Below, in pieces: positions 38,946 to 47,650 of a stretch of 64,000 nucleotides of DNA. A model generated the notes under the pieces. It searched no databases and had not been told where the DNA came from. It was given only the letters and a program-made list of their open reading frames with translations. Both the position numbers and the translations under genes were made by a program. The DNA is from Actinomycetota bacterium. Lineage in GTDB: Bacteria; Actinomycetota; Actinomycetes; S36-B12. Location of the stretch: positions 1-64,000 of the forward strand of contig JADKGE010000005.1 of NCBI GenBank assembly GCA_016717115.1. The letters are read 5' to 3'. Numbering within the stretch: position 1 is the stretch's first letter; each line of letters starts with the position of its first letter.

Positions 38946-40028
38946 CTAGGACTCGAATGCCGTCGGCAGGTACTGGTCGACGTTGTCCTTCGTCACGACC
39001 GGCGCGTAGAGCATCACCTTGCGTGGCGCCTCGACCTCGACGAGGTCTCCAAGTGCCTTGCCCTGCACGATCATGCGGGCGAGGTCGATGCCGTCGGCGG
39101 CCTGCGTCGACGGGTAGATGACCGTGGCCTTGAGGACCGTGTCGTCGGCCTGGATGGCGCGCATGACGTTGGCGCTACCGGCCCCGCCGACCATGACGAA
39201 CTCGTCGCGACCCGCAGCCTCGATGGCTGCCATGACGCCAACGCCCTGGTCGTCATCGTGGTTCCACAGGCCGTCGATCTTCGGAGCGGCCTGGAGCAGG
39301 TTGGCTGCTGCCTTCTCGCCCGACTCGACGGTGAACTCTGCAGCCACGCGGTTCGAGACCTTGAGACCGCAACCGGCGAGCGCATCGGCGAAGCCCTTGC
39401 TGCGATCCTGCGTCAGCGGAAGAGAGTCGATGCCCGCGATCTCGGCGATGATGGCATCGGGGTTGTCGCCGAACTTCTCGCACATGTATGTGCCGGCGGA
39501 GACGCCCATGCCGTAGTTGTCGCCAAGAACCGTCGAACGAGCCGCGAACGGGCTGCTGAACTCACGGTCCACGTTGATGACCGTGATCCCGGCCTCCATC
39601 GCCTTCGTCGCCACGTCAGTGAGTGCGGCCCCGTCGAACGGGAGCATCACGATCGCATCGACCTTGTCATTGATGAAGGTCTCGATCTGGCTGATCTGGA
39701 GGTTGACGTCGTTCGTGCCCTCGGCGACGACGAGTTCAACGTCGGAGAACTTGGCTGCCTCGTCCTGCGCCGCCTTGGTGATGGCGCCCATCCAGCCGTG
39801 GTCGGCCGCCGGGGCGGAGAACCCGATCTTGACCATCTCGCCGGGAGCGTCATTGGCGCTTCCTGCCGCGTCGGCCGCGGCGGATCCGGCTGCGGAGGCC
39901 GCAGCAGTCGCGGCGGCGGCCGCGCTGGTCTCGGTGGACGCCGTGTTGCCTGTGCATCCGGCGATGAGTGCGCTCGCGGCGACCACGACGCCTACCGTGG
40001 TGACGAGCCTTGTGCTCCGTGCTCTCAT
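38946..40028 (-). CDS. Sugar ABC transporter substrate-binding lipoprotein (RbsB-like)
   Basis: 360 residues. Lipobox ASALIAGCTG gives a lipid-anchored extracellular protein, followed by an unusually Ala/Ser-rich linker of about 35 residues. The periplasmic-binding-protein type I fold follows: MVKIGFSAPAADHGWMGAITKAAQDEA, QIETFINDKVDAIVMLPFDGAALTDVA, GITVINVDREFSSPF, VLGDNYGMGVSAG and IDGLWNHDDDQGVGVMAAI. The fold and gene order fit a pentose/hexose importer of the ribose/xylose group. ATG at 40028 behind AGAGGAAA. Confidence 0.92.
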   Translation of the reverse strand: MRARSTRLVTTVGVVVAASALIAGCTGNTASTETSAAAAATAAASAAGSAAADAAGSANDAPGEMVKIGFSAPAADHGWMGAITKAAQDEAAKFSDVELVVAEGTNDVNLQISQIETFINDKVDAIVMLPFDGAALTDVATKAMEAGITVINVDREFSSPFAARSTVLGDNYGMGVSAGTYMCEKFGDNPDAIIAEIAGIDSLPLTQDRSKGFADALAGCGLKVSNRVAAEFTVESGEKAAANLLQAAPKIDGLWNHDDDQGVGVMAAIEAAGRDEFVMVGGAGSANVMRAIQADDTVLKATVIYPSTQAADGIDLARMIVQGKALGDLVEVEAPRKVMLYAPVVTKDNVDQYLPTAFES

Positions 40029-40105
40029 GGTTTCCTCTTTCTGTGAGTTCCCGCCACTCCAGGAGGACGACAGGATTGGTGCTCGTTCCGATGTGCCTGC
40101 AGAGG

Positions 40106-41155
40106 TCAGGTGACTGCTCTGCTGCGGTCTGCGATGCGCTGCTGCAGTAGCACGGCGACGACGATGATCACCCCCTTGGCGATCGCCTGCGCGGAGATCG
40201 AGAGGTTGTTCAGGGTGAAGATGTTGTTGAGCATCGTGAAGATCAGCACGCCGATCACGGTTCCCACGATCGTGCCGCGGCCGCCCGTCAGCAGGGTGCC
40301 GCCGATGACCACTGCGGCAATGGCGTCGAGTTCGTAGAGCATGCCGTGAGTGGAGCTGCCGGTCGTCGTACGCGCCATGATCATGACCGCGGCGACTCCG
40401 CAGGTGCTGCCGAGCAGCGCATACAGCCACAGCGTGTGCCGCTTGACCCGGATGCCGGCCAGGCGCGCAGCTTCTGCGTTGCCCCCCACAGCGAACGTGC
40501 GACGGCCGAAGGTCGTTCGATTGAGCAGGATCCAGCCGATGATGGCGACGACGGCGAAGATGAGCACCAGGACGGGTACCCCAAAGACGTCGGCGCCGAA
40601 GGCGTCCAGGAACCCCTGCACCGTGATGATCTGGGTCTTGCGGTCGGCGATGATCTCAGCGAGGCCCCGCGCGGCGGCCAGCATGGCCAGGGTGGCGATG
40701 AAGGGCGCGATCTTCCCGTAGGCGATGAGGAGCCCGTTGACCAGGCCGACGCAAGTGGCCACGATGATCGCGCACGCGACCATGACCAACCAGTGGATGT
40801 CCTTGCCCATCGTCTGCGTGGCGAGGGTGGTGGCCCACACCGAGGCCAGGGCGACGTTCGCGCCCACCGAAAGGTCGATGCCACCGCCGATGATGACGAA
40901 CGTCATGCCGATGCTCACCACGCCGATGACGGAACCCAGGCGCAGGATCGTGAGGGTGTTGTCGACACTGGCGAAGCGCTCACCACCGGTGACGACGCCG
41001 ACAATGATCAGGATGATCAGGGCCAGCACGAGACCGAGGTTGCGTCCCACGGACCCACGGAAGACCCTCCTGAGGCCAGAAACCTCGGGAGCCGAGTCGT
41101 CGGGGCCGACGGGCGGTGGGCCGGACGTAGCGACGGTCGCTGTCGAATCGCTCAT
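40106..41155 (-). CDS. Sugar ABC transporter permease (RbsC-like)
   Basis: 349 residues with about ten membrane helices. GRNLGLVLALIILIIVGVV opens the chain. FVIIGGGIDLSVGANVALASV is the conserved GGIDLSVG motif of the BPD_transp_2/RbsC family, NGLLIAYGKIAPFIATLAMLA follows, and GGTLLTGGRGTIVGTVIGVL is a late signature. Translocates sugar with the ATPase encoded just upstream; its start overlaps the ATPase stop by four bases (ATGA). Confidence 0.93.
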   Translation of the reverse strand: MSDSTATVATSGPPPVGPDDSAPEVSGLRRVFRGSVGRNLGLVLALIILIIVGVVTGGERFASVDNTLTILRLGSVIGVVSIGMTFVIIGGGIDLSVGANVALASVWATTLATQTMGKDIHWLVMVACAIIVATCVGLVNGLLIAYGKIAPFIATLAMLAAARGLAEIIADRKTQIITVQGFLDAFGADVFGVPVLVLIFAVVAIIGWILLNRTTFGRRTFAVGGNAEAARLAGIRVKRHTLWLYALLGSTCGVAAVMIMARTTTGSSTHGMLYELDAIAAVVIGGTLLTGGRGTIVGTVIGVLIFTMLNNIFTLNNLSISAQAIAKGVIIVVAVLLQQRIADRSRAVT

Positions 41156-42699
41156 CGTGAGCTTCCCTCCATGACGAGCCCGAGCACATCGGATTCGTCG
41201 ATCTCTTGTGCCGGACCGTCGTGGACGATGCGGCCATCACGCACGACCAGGACCCGATCGGACAGACCGAGCACCTCAGGTACCTCACTGCTGACCAGCA
41301 GCACGGCGACTCCGGACGTGGCCAACTCGCGAATCAGGGCATACAGCTCGCTTCTCGCACCGACGTCGACCCCTCGAGTCGGTTCGTCAAGCAGGAGAAC
41401 GCGGCAGCCCTTGAGCAGCCACCGGGCGAGCACCACCTTCTGCTGGTTTCCGCCGGACAGGGTGCGTGCGTCACGCTGCGGGTCAGCGGGACGCACGTCG
41501 AGGGTCTCGATCTCGCGCGTGGCCGCCTGTGCCTCCTTGTGCCGACGCAGGAACGGGCCGACCGCGAATCGGCGCAGCGACGGGAGGGTCACGTTGTTGA
41601 CGACGGTCTGGTCGAGCAGCAATGCCTGGCTCTTGCGTTCCTCGGGGCACAGCCCCACACCCGCAGAGACGGCCGACGGCACCGATCCGGCATGAAGCGC
41701 CTTGCCCTCGATGGTGACGGAGCCCGTCTCGAACCGGCGCGCGCCATAGACCGTCTCGAGGATCTCCGAGCGGCCCGACCCCACGAGACCTGCCAGGCCC
41801 ACGACCTCGCCGGGATGAACGCTGAAGGTGATGTCCTCGAACTCGCGGGCTCGCGAGATGCCCGTCACTTCGAGCAGCGGTTCTCCGGTGAACGCATGCC
41901 CGCTACGCGGCGGGAAGACGTACTCGATCGTGCGACCGGTCATGAGCCGGATGACATCGGCAGTGGGGGTGGTCTTGGCGGGCAGGCCGGTGGCCACGGT
42001 ACGTCCGTCCTTGAGGACGGTGACGCGATCGCCGATCGCACGAATCTCCTCGAGCCGGTGGGAGATGTAGATGACCGCGACGCCGTTCGCGGTCAGGTCG
42101 CGGATGACGTGGAAGAGCCGCGCCACTTCGCCCTGGTCGAGGACGGCCGACGGCTCATCCATGATCATGAGCTTGACGTCACGGGAGAGCGCGCGGGCCA
42201 TGCTGACGATCTGCTTGCCGGCGGCCGGGAGGTTTCCGACCACGGCCGTCGTAGCGATCTCGGGATGGCCGAGGCGCAGGAGCAGGGCCGCCGCCGTGTC
42301 CCGCTCGTCGCGTCGGCGGTCGAAGCCCAGGGTGGCGGGCTCGTGGCCCAGGCTGATGTTCTGCGCCACCGTGAGGTCGTTGACGAGGTCGAGCTCCTGG
42401 TAGATCGTCGCGATGCCCAGCCGCATCGCAGCCGTGGGCGTGTGCAGCCTCACCAGTTCGCCGTCCCACGAGATCGTGCCCTCGTCCGGCTGATGCGCAC
42501 CGGACAGCACCTTGATGAGGGTCGACTTCCCCGCTCCGTTCTGGCCGAGCAGGCAATGCACCTCGCCGGCCACGACGTCGAGGTCGACACCATCTAGGGC
42601 CTTCACACCGGGGAAGAGCTTGACGATGCCGCTCATCTCGAGCAAGGGGGGCGCCGAAGGGGTCCCTGTCGCGCCCTCTTCAGTGGGGTGAGTGCCCAT
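41152..42699 (-). CDS. Sugar ABC transporter ATPase with two nucleotide-binding domains (RbsA/XylG-like)
   Basis: 515 residues. Domain 1 has Walker A LLGQNGAGKSTLIKVLSG and Walker B LMIMDEPSA. Its signature region reads GNLPAAGKQIVSMARA, weaker than LSGG, as is typical for domain 1 in this family. Domain 2 has a modified Walker A (GLVGSGRSEILETVYG), a proper signature LSGGNQQKVVLARWL and Walker B VLLLDEPTRGVDVG. First gene of the sugar operon, starting about 230 bases from the divergent ROK regulator. Confidence 0.93.
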   Translation of the reverse strand: MGTHPTEEGATGTPSAPPLLEMSGIVKLFPGVKALDGVDLDVVAGEVHCLLGQNGAGKSTLIKVLSGAHQPDEGTISWDGELVRLHTPTAAMRLGIATIYQELDLVNDLTVAQNISLGHEPATLGFDRRRDERDTAAALLLRLGHPEIATTAVVGNLPAAGKQIVSMARALSRDVKLMIMDEPSAVLDQGEVARLFHVIRDLTANGVAVIYISHRLEEIRAIGDRVTVLKDGRTVATGLPAKTTPTADVIRLMTGRTIEYVFPPRSGHAFTGEPLLEVTGISRAREFEDITFSVHPGEVVGLAGLVGSGRSEILETVYGARRFETGSVTIEGKALHAGSVPSAVSAGVGLCPEERKSQALLLDQTVVNNVTLPSLRRFAVGPFLRRHKEAQAATREIETLDVRPADPQRDARTLSGGNQQKVVLARWLLKGCRVLLLDEPTRGVDVGARSELYALIRELATSGVAVLLVSSEVPEVLGLSDRVLVVRDGRIVHDGPAQEIDESDVLGLVMEGSSR

Positions 42700-42739
42700 C
42701 CGTGTCGGCCTCCCCTCTACTTCTTCCGTGTGACATCAT

Positions 42740-42764
42740 TCTTATGCTTGATTCATGCGTAAGA
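42740..42764. promoter_or_regulatory. Candidate operator for the ROK regulator
   Basis: TCTTATGC at 42740-42747 and GCGTAAGA at 42757-42764 form an inverted repeat (seven of eight matching) with a 9-base spacer, about 40 bases upstream of the ABC ATPase start. A looser TTGTT...AACAA pair follows at about 42787-42805. These AT-rich patches are the only ones in the 226-base divergent gap and probably include the promoters as well. Confidence 0.5.
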
Positions 42765-42925
42765 CAACTTGATCCGTCGGTGTTTTTGTTCTTTCCGATA
42801 ACAAATTGGTAACGCAGTGCTGCGAGCGGGGGGCGAGGGGGCGGGCAGATGGGCAACGGACGTGCGATGTGCCGCGCCCGCCGGGACCTAGGATGCGTCG
42901 CGAGTAGCGCCACGAGGCGCCCGAG

Positions 42926-44206
42926 ATGAGGGACCTGTCGGCGATGCTGCACTCGACCACGGCCGACCACCTGGTGCCGATCCTCGACCTCATCCGCTTC
43001 GGTCGCGCCAACACGCGCCCGGAACTCGCCCGGGTCACGGGCCTCGGACGCACAGTGGTGACCCAGCGTGTCACCGACCTCGTGGACATCGGGCTCGTCA
43101 CGGACGGATCCCTGGGCGACTCCACCGGCGGGCGGCCATCGCGCACCCTCGCCTTCAACTCTCAGCTCGGCACGCTGCTCGTGGCCGAGCTGGGTGCCAC
43201 GGCCATCAACGCGGCCGTCACCAACCTCGCGGGCGACATCATCGAGCGGCGCCACGAGGACATCGACATCGCGGCCGGGCCGGAGGTCGTTCTCGGCGTG
43301 GTCGAGCGGATCTTCGAGGGACTGGTCGACGCGCATCCACGACCAGGCGTCTGGGGCATCGGTGTCGGCCTTCCCGGCCCCGTCGAGTTCAGCCTCGGCT
43401 CACCCACATCGCCCCCGATCATGCCCGGCTGGGATCGCTATCCCGTTCGCGTTCGCCTCTCGACGCGCTTCCACGCACCGACGTGGATCGACAACGACGT
43501 GAACATGCTCGCCATCGGCGAACTGCGGCGTGGAATCGCCGCCGACGTCGACGACGCCATCTTCATCAAGGTTGGCACCGGCATCGGGGCGGGCCTCATC
43601 TCCGGAGGCAATCTGCACCGAGGCGCGCAGGGCGCGGCCGGCGACATCGGTCACGTGCGGGTCACCGACTCGACGAGCCAGGTCTGCCGCTGCGGCAAGG
43701 TCGGCTGCCTCGAGGCCCTGGCCGGGGGGCAGGCGATCGCCCGTCAGGGCGAGGAGGCGGCGCGCACCGGTGCGAGTCCCTTCCTCGCGGCGCTGGTGTC
43801 CACGGGCCAGTCGATCACATCGCGCGACGTTGCCAGCGCGGCCGTGCATGGTGACCTCGTCGCCAACGAGATCCTCAGCCGAGCGGGCCACCTGATCGGC
43901 CAGACGATCGCGGCCATGGTGAACTTCTTCAATCCCTCGCTCGTGATCATCGGTGGTGGCGTCGCCAACGCCGGAGACATGTTCCTCGCGTCGATCCGCC
44001 AGAGTGTTTACGAGCGGTCACTCCCCCTCGCCACCCGCGATCTGCGCATCTCGCGCTCGGAACTCGGTGACCTCGCCGGCATCTACGGTGCCGCGTCGTT
44101 GGTCAGCGATCAGATCCTGTCGCGACAACTGCTTCCGCACTGGATCGAACACGGGTGCACCGTCGGGATGCCCGAACTCCCGCTGCTGGCCAACACGAAG
44201 TCCTGA
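42926..44206 (+). CDS. ROK-family transcriptional regulator
   Basis: 426 residues. The N-terminal winged helix (LIRFGRANTRPELARVTGLGRTVVTQRVTDLVDIGLV) binds DNA. The ROK domain follows: WGIGVGLPGPVEF, IDNDVNMLAIGE, FIKVGTGIGAGLISGGNLHRGAQGAAGDIGH and the zinc motif CRCGKVGCLEALA (C-x-C-x4-C). ROK regulators such as XylR and NagC repress sugar genes until a sugar binds. Divergent from, and very probably controlling, the ABC/xylA operon. Both the ROK Asp (IDNDV) and the glycine-rich loop are intact, so a glucokinase-like sugar pocket is retained. Confidence 0.9.
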   Translation: MRDLSAMLHSTTADHLVPILDLIRFGRANTRPELARVTGLGRTVVTQRVTDLVDIGLVTDGSLGDSTGGRPSRTLAFNSQLGTLLVAELGATAINAAVTNLAGDIIERRHEDIDIAAGPEVVLGVVERIFEGLVDAHPRPGVWGIGVGLPGPVEFSLGSPTSPPIMPGWDRYPVRVRLSTRFHAPTWIDNDVNMLAIGELRRGIAADVDDAIFIKVGTGIGAGLISGGNLHRGAQGAAGDIGHVRVTDSTSQVCRCGKVGCLEALAGGQAIARQGEEAARTGASPFLAALVSTGQSITSRDVASAAVHGDLVANEILSRAGHLIGQTIAAMVNFFNPSLVIIGGGVANAGDMFLASIRQSVYERSLPLATRDLRISRSELGDLAGIYGAASLVSDQILSRQLLPHWIEHGCTVGMPELPLLANTKS

Positions 44207-44472
44207 GCGACCTCCAGCCCGTCAGCCGGCCTCGATCAAGGGACTCGACTCGATGATCGCCCGGTGACGGCAAGCGTCGACTGGCCCCGCACGGCACGCC
44301 CGCTGGCGAGGACCACCATGGCGGACACTGCGGGCCGACCGACGGCCGCATGAGGTTCCGTCGCCGAGCTCGGGATGTCAGATAGCCGCGCCATACTGTT
44401 GGTGGCGGCAGCGGAGAGTGCCCGCGCCGGGCTCGAGATCACACCGACAACACGCCGCCGGAAGAGTGGCTC

Positions 44473-45099
44473 ATGACACAGAACACCAGGATCCCCAGCA
44501 CTTTCCTCACGCATCGCTTCACCCAAGCGGTCGCTTACGCGTCCGCGCTCCACGCGACTCAGGTGCGCAAGGACTCCGACATCCCCTACATCTCCCACCT
44601 CCTTGCCGTCGCCGGATCGGTGATCGAGGCCGGCGGCGACGAAGACATGGCGATCGCCGCGCTCCTCCACGACGCTGCCGAGGACCAGGGCGGGGAGGCT
44701 CGCGTTCACGACATCGGCACGCGGTTCGGGGCCAGGGTTGCCGCCATCGTGCGTGGTTGCAGCGACACACTGGTCGCAGATCGCGCCCACAAGGAGGAGT
44801 ACGGGCTGCGCAAGTCGAAGTACGTGGCGCACCTGAAGGTGGCCGACCTCAACACCGTCGTTGTGGCCACGGCTGACAAGCTCCACAATGCCCGGGCGAT
44901 CCTCACCGACCTGCAGATCGGCGGCGAGGACACTCTCGAGAAGTTCACGGGCTCCAAGCAGCAGATCCTCGACTACTACACGACCTGCCTGTCGACGGCC
45001 AAGGCGAGGGGCGTGCCCGAGATCCTCACCGTGCCCCTCGATCACGCCGTTTCGGAGATCGCGAGCCTGCTGTCCGGTGGAGGACGACGTGGGTCGTGA
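44473..45099 (+). CDS. HD-domain protein, small alarmone-hydrolase-like
   Basis: 208 residues. HATQVRKDSDIPYISHLLAVAGSVIEAGGDEDMAIAALLHDAAEDQ matches the HD domain of RelA/SpoT hydrolases: the first metal-binding His in HATQxRK..xPYIxH, then HDAAED. ATADKLHNARAILTDL holds the last Asp (DKLxN). This suggests removal of pyrophosphate from (p)ppGpp or a related nucleotide. There is no synthetase domain. A CATACT -10 hexamer lies about 75 bases upstream. First gene of a three-gene operon with ADP-ribosylglycohydrolase and sirtuin. Confidence 0.85.
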   Translation: MTQNTRIPSTFLTHRFTQAVAYASALHATQVRKDSDIPYISHLLAVAGSVIEAGGDEDMAIAALLHDAAEDQGGEARVHDIGTRFGARVAAIVRGCSDTLVADRAHKEEYGLRKSKYVAHLKVADLNTVVVATADKLHNARAILTDLQIGGEDTLEKFTGSKQQILDYYTTCLSTAKARGVPEILTVPLDHAVSEIASLLSGGGRRGS

Positions 45100-45118
45100 G
45101 CGCCACCGAGGTGATGCG

Positions 45119-45892
45119 GTGCTCGGCACGATCATTGGCGACATCGTGGGATCCGTGCACGAGTCCCGCCACCGGAAGGTCGCCGACCTGGGGTTCCCCC
45201 TCTTCGCCTCCGACGCCCGGCCCACCGATGACACGGTTCTCACGCTCGCCGTGGCGGAGGCTCTGCGCCGCGGCATCGACTTCACCGTGCCCATCCGGCG
45301 CTGGGCGCGCGCCTACCCTCACGCGGGCTTCGGCGGCATGTTCATCGCGTGGATGAGGTCCGACGATGCGCAGTCATACGGCAGTCTCGGCAACGGCTCC
45401 GCCATGCGGGTGTCGCCCGTGGGTTGCGCCTTCGATGACCTCGACACGGTGCTCGATGTCGCCGCTCGGAGTGCGTCCGTGACGCACGATCATCCGGAAG
45501 GGATCCGGGGCGCGCAGGCCGTGGCCGCGGCGATCCTCGCGGCCCGTACGGGCGACGGCACCGCCGGGATCCGCGAGGAGGTCGAGGGGTTCGGATACGA
45601 CCTGTCGCGTTCGGTCGAGCAGTGGCGCAACGCCCTCACGTTCGACGTCACCTGTCGAGGCACCGTGCCGCCCGCGGTCCAGTCGGTGCTTGAGTCCGAC
45701 AGCGTCGAGTCAGCGGTGCGCAACGCCGTCTACATCGGTGGCGATGCCGACACCCTCGCGGCCATCGCCGGCGGCATCGCCGCGGCGGCCTTCGGCGTGC
45801 CGCAAGCGCTCATCGACGAGGCCACCCACCGACTCGACACGGCGATGCTCGCCGAGGTGGTTGCGTTCACGTCATGGTTGGATCAGCCGTGA
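45119..45892 (+). CDS. ADP-ribosylglycohydrolase (single domain)
   Basis: 257 residues. The GTG at 45119 was chosen because it gives the family start (V)LGTIIGDIVGSVHE and sits five bases after GAGGTG. Two upstream GTGs would add residues overlapping the HD gene. Motifs: ARPTDDTVLTLAVAEAL (first metal-binding acidic motif), GSLGNGSAMRVSPVG, SVTHDHPEG and YIGGDADTLAAIAGGIAAA (second metal motif). It hydrolyses ADP-ribose links, on protein side chains, nucleic acid or free metabolites. It is distinct from the fused copy at 33184-34680. Overlaps the sirtuin start by four bases (GTGA). Confidence 0.9.
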   Translation: MLGTIIGDIVGSVHESRHRKVADLGFPLFASDARPTDDTVLTLAVAEALRRGIDFTVPIRRWARAYPHAGFGGMFIAWMRSDDAQSYGSLGNGSAMRVSPVGCAFDDLDTVLDVAARSASVTHDHPEGIRGAQAVAAAILAARTGDGTAGIREEVEGFGYDLSRSVEQWRNALTFDVTCRGTVPPAVQSVLESDSVESAVRNAVYIGGDADTLAAIAGGIAAAAFGVPQALIDEATHRLDTAMLAEVVAFTSWLDQP

Positions 45893-46602
45893 TCCCTGCC
45901 GACTCCGTGCCCGTCGCCGGACCCGTGGTGTTCTTCACCGGAGCCGGCATCTCCGTCGGCGCCGGACTGCCCACCTACCGGGGCACGGGCGGCCTGTACC
46001 AGGATGCCAGCGTCGAGCCGCCCAACGCCGAGGACGTCACTCCCGAGCGCCTCCCGTCCCTGTGGGCGCGCTTCCAGCCCCGCTTGAGAACACGCGACGA
46101 GCTCGTGCCGTCGGCTGCCCACCTGGCCATCGCCGACCTCGAGCGCCACTCGCCGAAGCCAGTGACGATCATCACGCAGAACGTCGATGGTCTGCACTCC
46201 GACGCCGGCAGCACCCGCGTGATCGAACTGCACGGCACGCTTCGCACGATGCGCTGCCTAATCCATCAGCACTCCCTCCCCATCACAGATGCGCACTGGC
46301 ACGACCACGTGCCGCACTGCCCCGTCTGCGGCGGCATCTGCCGGCCGAATGTCGTGCTGTTCGGCGAATCGCTGCCCGGCAGCGCCTTCGGCGACGCGCA
46401 GGTGGCCATCCGGGAGGCCGAGACCATCGTCGCCGTGGGCACGTCCGCCGTGGTCTACCCGGCCGCCTTTCTCATCGACGCGCAGCACACCGCCTCCGCC
46501 ACGTGCATCTGGATCAACCCCGAGGACGCGCCCCCCAACGGCCACTGGACGTGGCTCCAGGGCAGCGCCGACACGCAGGTCGCTCGCCTTCGGTCGCTGT
46601 AG
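45889..46602 (+). CDS. Sirtuin (NAD-dependent protein deacylase, Sir2 family)
   Basis: 237 residues. GTG at 45889 overlaps the preceding stop (GTGA); an ATG at 45874 is the alternative. Motifs: VVFFTGAGISVGAGLPTYRG (NAD-binding GAGxS...GxPxxRG), TIITQNVDGLHSDAG (TQNxDxLH), VIELHGTL with the catalytic His, then the zinc module. The zinc module reads MRC-x2-H ... HCPVCGG, so the second Cys of the usual four is replaced by His. VVLFGESLP and VAVGTSAVVYPA complete the Rossmann core. It uses NAD to remove acyl groups from lysine, giving O-acyl-ADP-ribose, or could act as an ADP-ribosyltransferase. The operon partner hydrolyses ADP-ribose bonds, which suggests linked chemistry. Confidence 0.9.
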   Translation: MIPADSVPVAGPVVFFTGAGISVGAGLPTYRGTGGLYQDASVEPPNAEDVTPERLPSLWARFQPRLRTRDELVPSAAHLAIADLERHSPKPVTIITQNVDGLHSDAGSTRVIELHGTLRTMRCLIHQHSLPITDAHWHDHVPHCPVCGGICRPNVVLFGESLPGSAFGDAQVAIREAETIVAVGTSAVVYPAAFLIDAQHTASATCIWINPEDAPPNGHWTWLQGSADTQVARLRSL

Positions 46603-46633
46603 CCTTCAGCCCTGGCCGGTTGAGGGGGTTCGC

Positions 46634-47479
46634 ATGACGGTGGTCTCACGGTGCGCTGCCGCGATGATCGTCGCTGTCGTGGCCACCCTCCTGACGGGGT
46701 GCGCCGTAGACGAACTCGCTCCCCGATCCGATCCCACCCGCACCTCGTCCTCATCGGCCCGCACGTCTGCCCCGGACACCGCGTTGTCGGTCGTCGGCCT
46801 CGGCGACTCGATCCCCGGCGGCCTCGGCTGCGCCGCACCCTGCCGTCCCTACGTCGAGGTGTACGGCGACCTCGCTGCCGCTGCGCTGGGGCGCTCTGTC
46901 GTCGCAACGAACCTCGCATCGAACAGCGGCCTCGAGTCGGGACAACTGCTCAAGAGAGTGAAATCGGAGCCCGCCTACCGCGACGCCGTGGCGAAGGCTG
47001 ACGTCGTCACGCTCACCGTCGGCTTCAACGACTGGCAGGGACGCTGCACCTCGGCCACTGCCAAGAAGTGCCTCAAGCGCGGTCGCGAGAAGGTGAGGCA
47101 GAACCTCGACGGCATCCTGCAGCAGATCGCGTCGCTGCGGGCCGGACGACCGACGGCCGTGCGGGTGACGGGCTACTACAACATGAACATCGGGAACCCG
47201 AATACGCCGGAGGAGTGGGATTTCGCCGACACGCCCGCCAAGCGGGCAGCGTTCGAGAAGACCTTCGCTGCCGCACTTGCGGAGTTCAACACGATGACCT
47301 GCGAGGTCGCCCAGGCCAACGGTGCAGTCTGCGTCGACCTCGTCCCCGCCATCAACGGCTCGCGAGGCGATCAGGACGCCGGCGACCTCCTCGGACCCGA
47401 TCACCTCCATCCATCCGAGGCGGGTCACGCCCGTATCGCCAACGCAATCGGTGCCGTGGGGTACGCACCCCTCGGTTGA
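46634..47479 (+). CDS. SGNH/GDSL-family lipoprotein hydrolase
   Basis: 281 residues behind GAGGGGG. Lipobox ATLLTGCAV anchors the mature protein outside. Blocks of the SGNH fold: SVVGLGDSIPGGLGC (nucleophile Ser), NLASNSGLESGQLL (Gly block), TLTVGFNDW (Asn block) and DLLGPDHLHPSEAGH (catalytic Asp and His). Ester substrate unknown: lipid, acylated sugar or peptide. It starts 31 bases after the sirtuin gene on the same strand and may be cotranscribed. Confidence 0.88.
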   Translation: MTVVSRCAAAMIVAVVATLLTGCAVDELAPRSDPTRTSSSSARTSAPDTALSVVGLGDSIPGGLGCAAPCRPYVEVYGDLAAAALGRSVVATNLASNSGLESGQLLKRVKSEPAYRDAVAKADVVTLTVGFNDWQGRCTSATAKKCLKRGREKVRQNLDGILQQIASLRAGRPTAVRVTGYYNMNIGNPNTPEEWDFADTPAKRAAFEKTFAAALAEFNTMTCEVAQANGAVCVDLVPAINGSRGDQDAGDLLGPDHLHPSEAGHARIANAIGAVGYAPLG

Positions 47480-47530
47480 CCCGACGCGTTGATGCCACAG
47501 ACAGGCACAGTGATCGTCACGGCGCGGCCT

Positions 47531-47548
47531 GTCCCCCGCCTTGGGGAC
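47531..47548 (+). terminator. Short GC hairpin after the SGNH gene
   Basis: GTCCCC (47531-47536) and GGGGAC (47543-47548) pair around a 6-base loop, about 50 bases after the stop. No T-run follows. A weak candidate terminator. Confidence 0.35.
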
Positions 47549-47650
47549 GAAACGCGAACTATGCCGCCACGACGCACCTAGCTACCGTCGTCCTCAACAC
47601 AGACCCACCGACCCTCCTCATGTCGGGTTGTTGCCAGAGAGGACCTCGCC

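Noticed and set aside
44207..44472. Possible small gene between the ROK regulator and the HD protein
   Set aside because: Short frames on both strands have no ribosome binding site or family resemblance. I see only a possible -10 (CATACT near 44391) for the HD operon.
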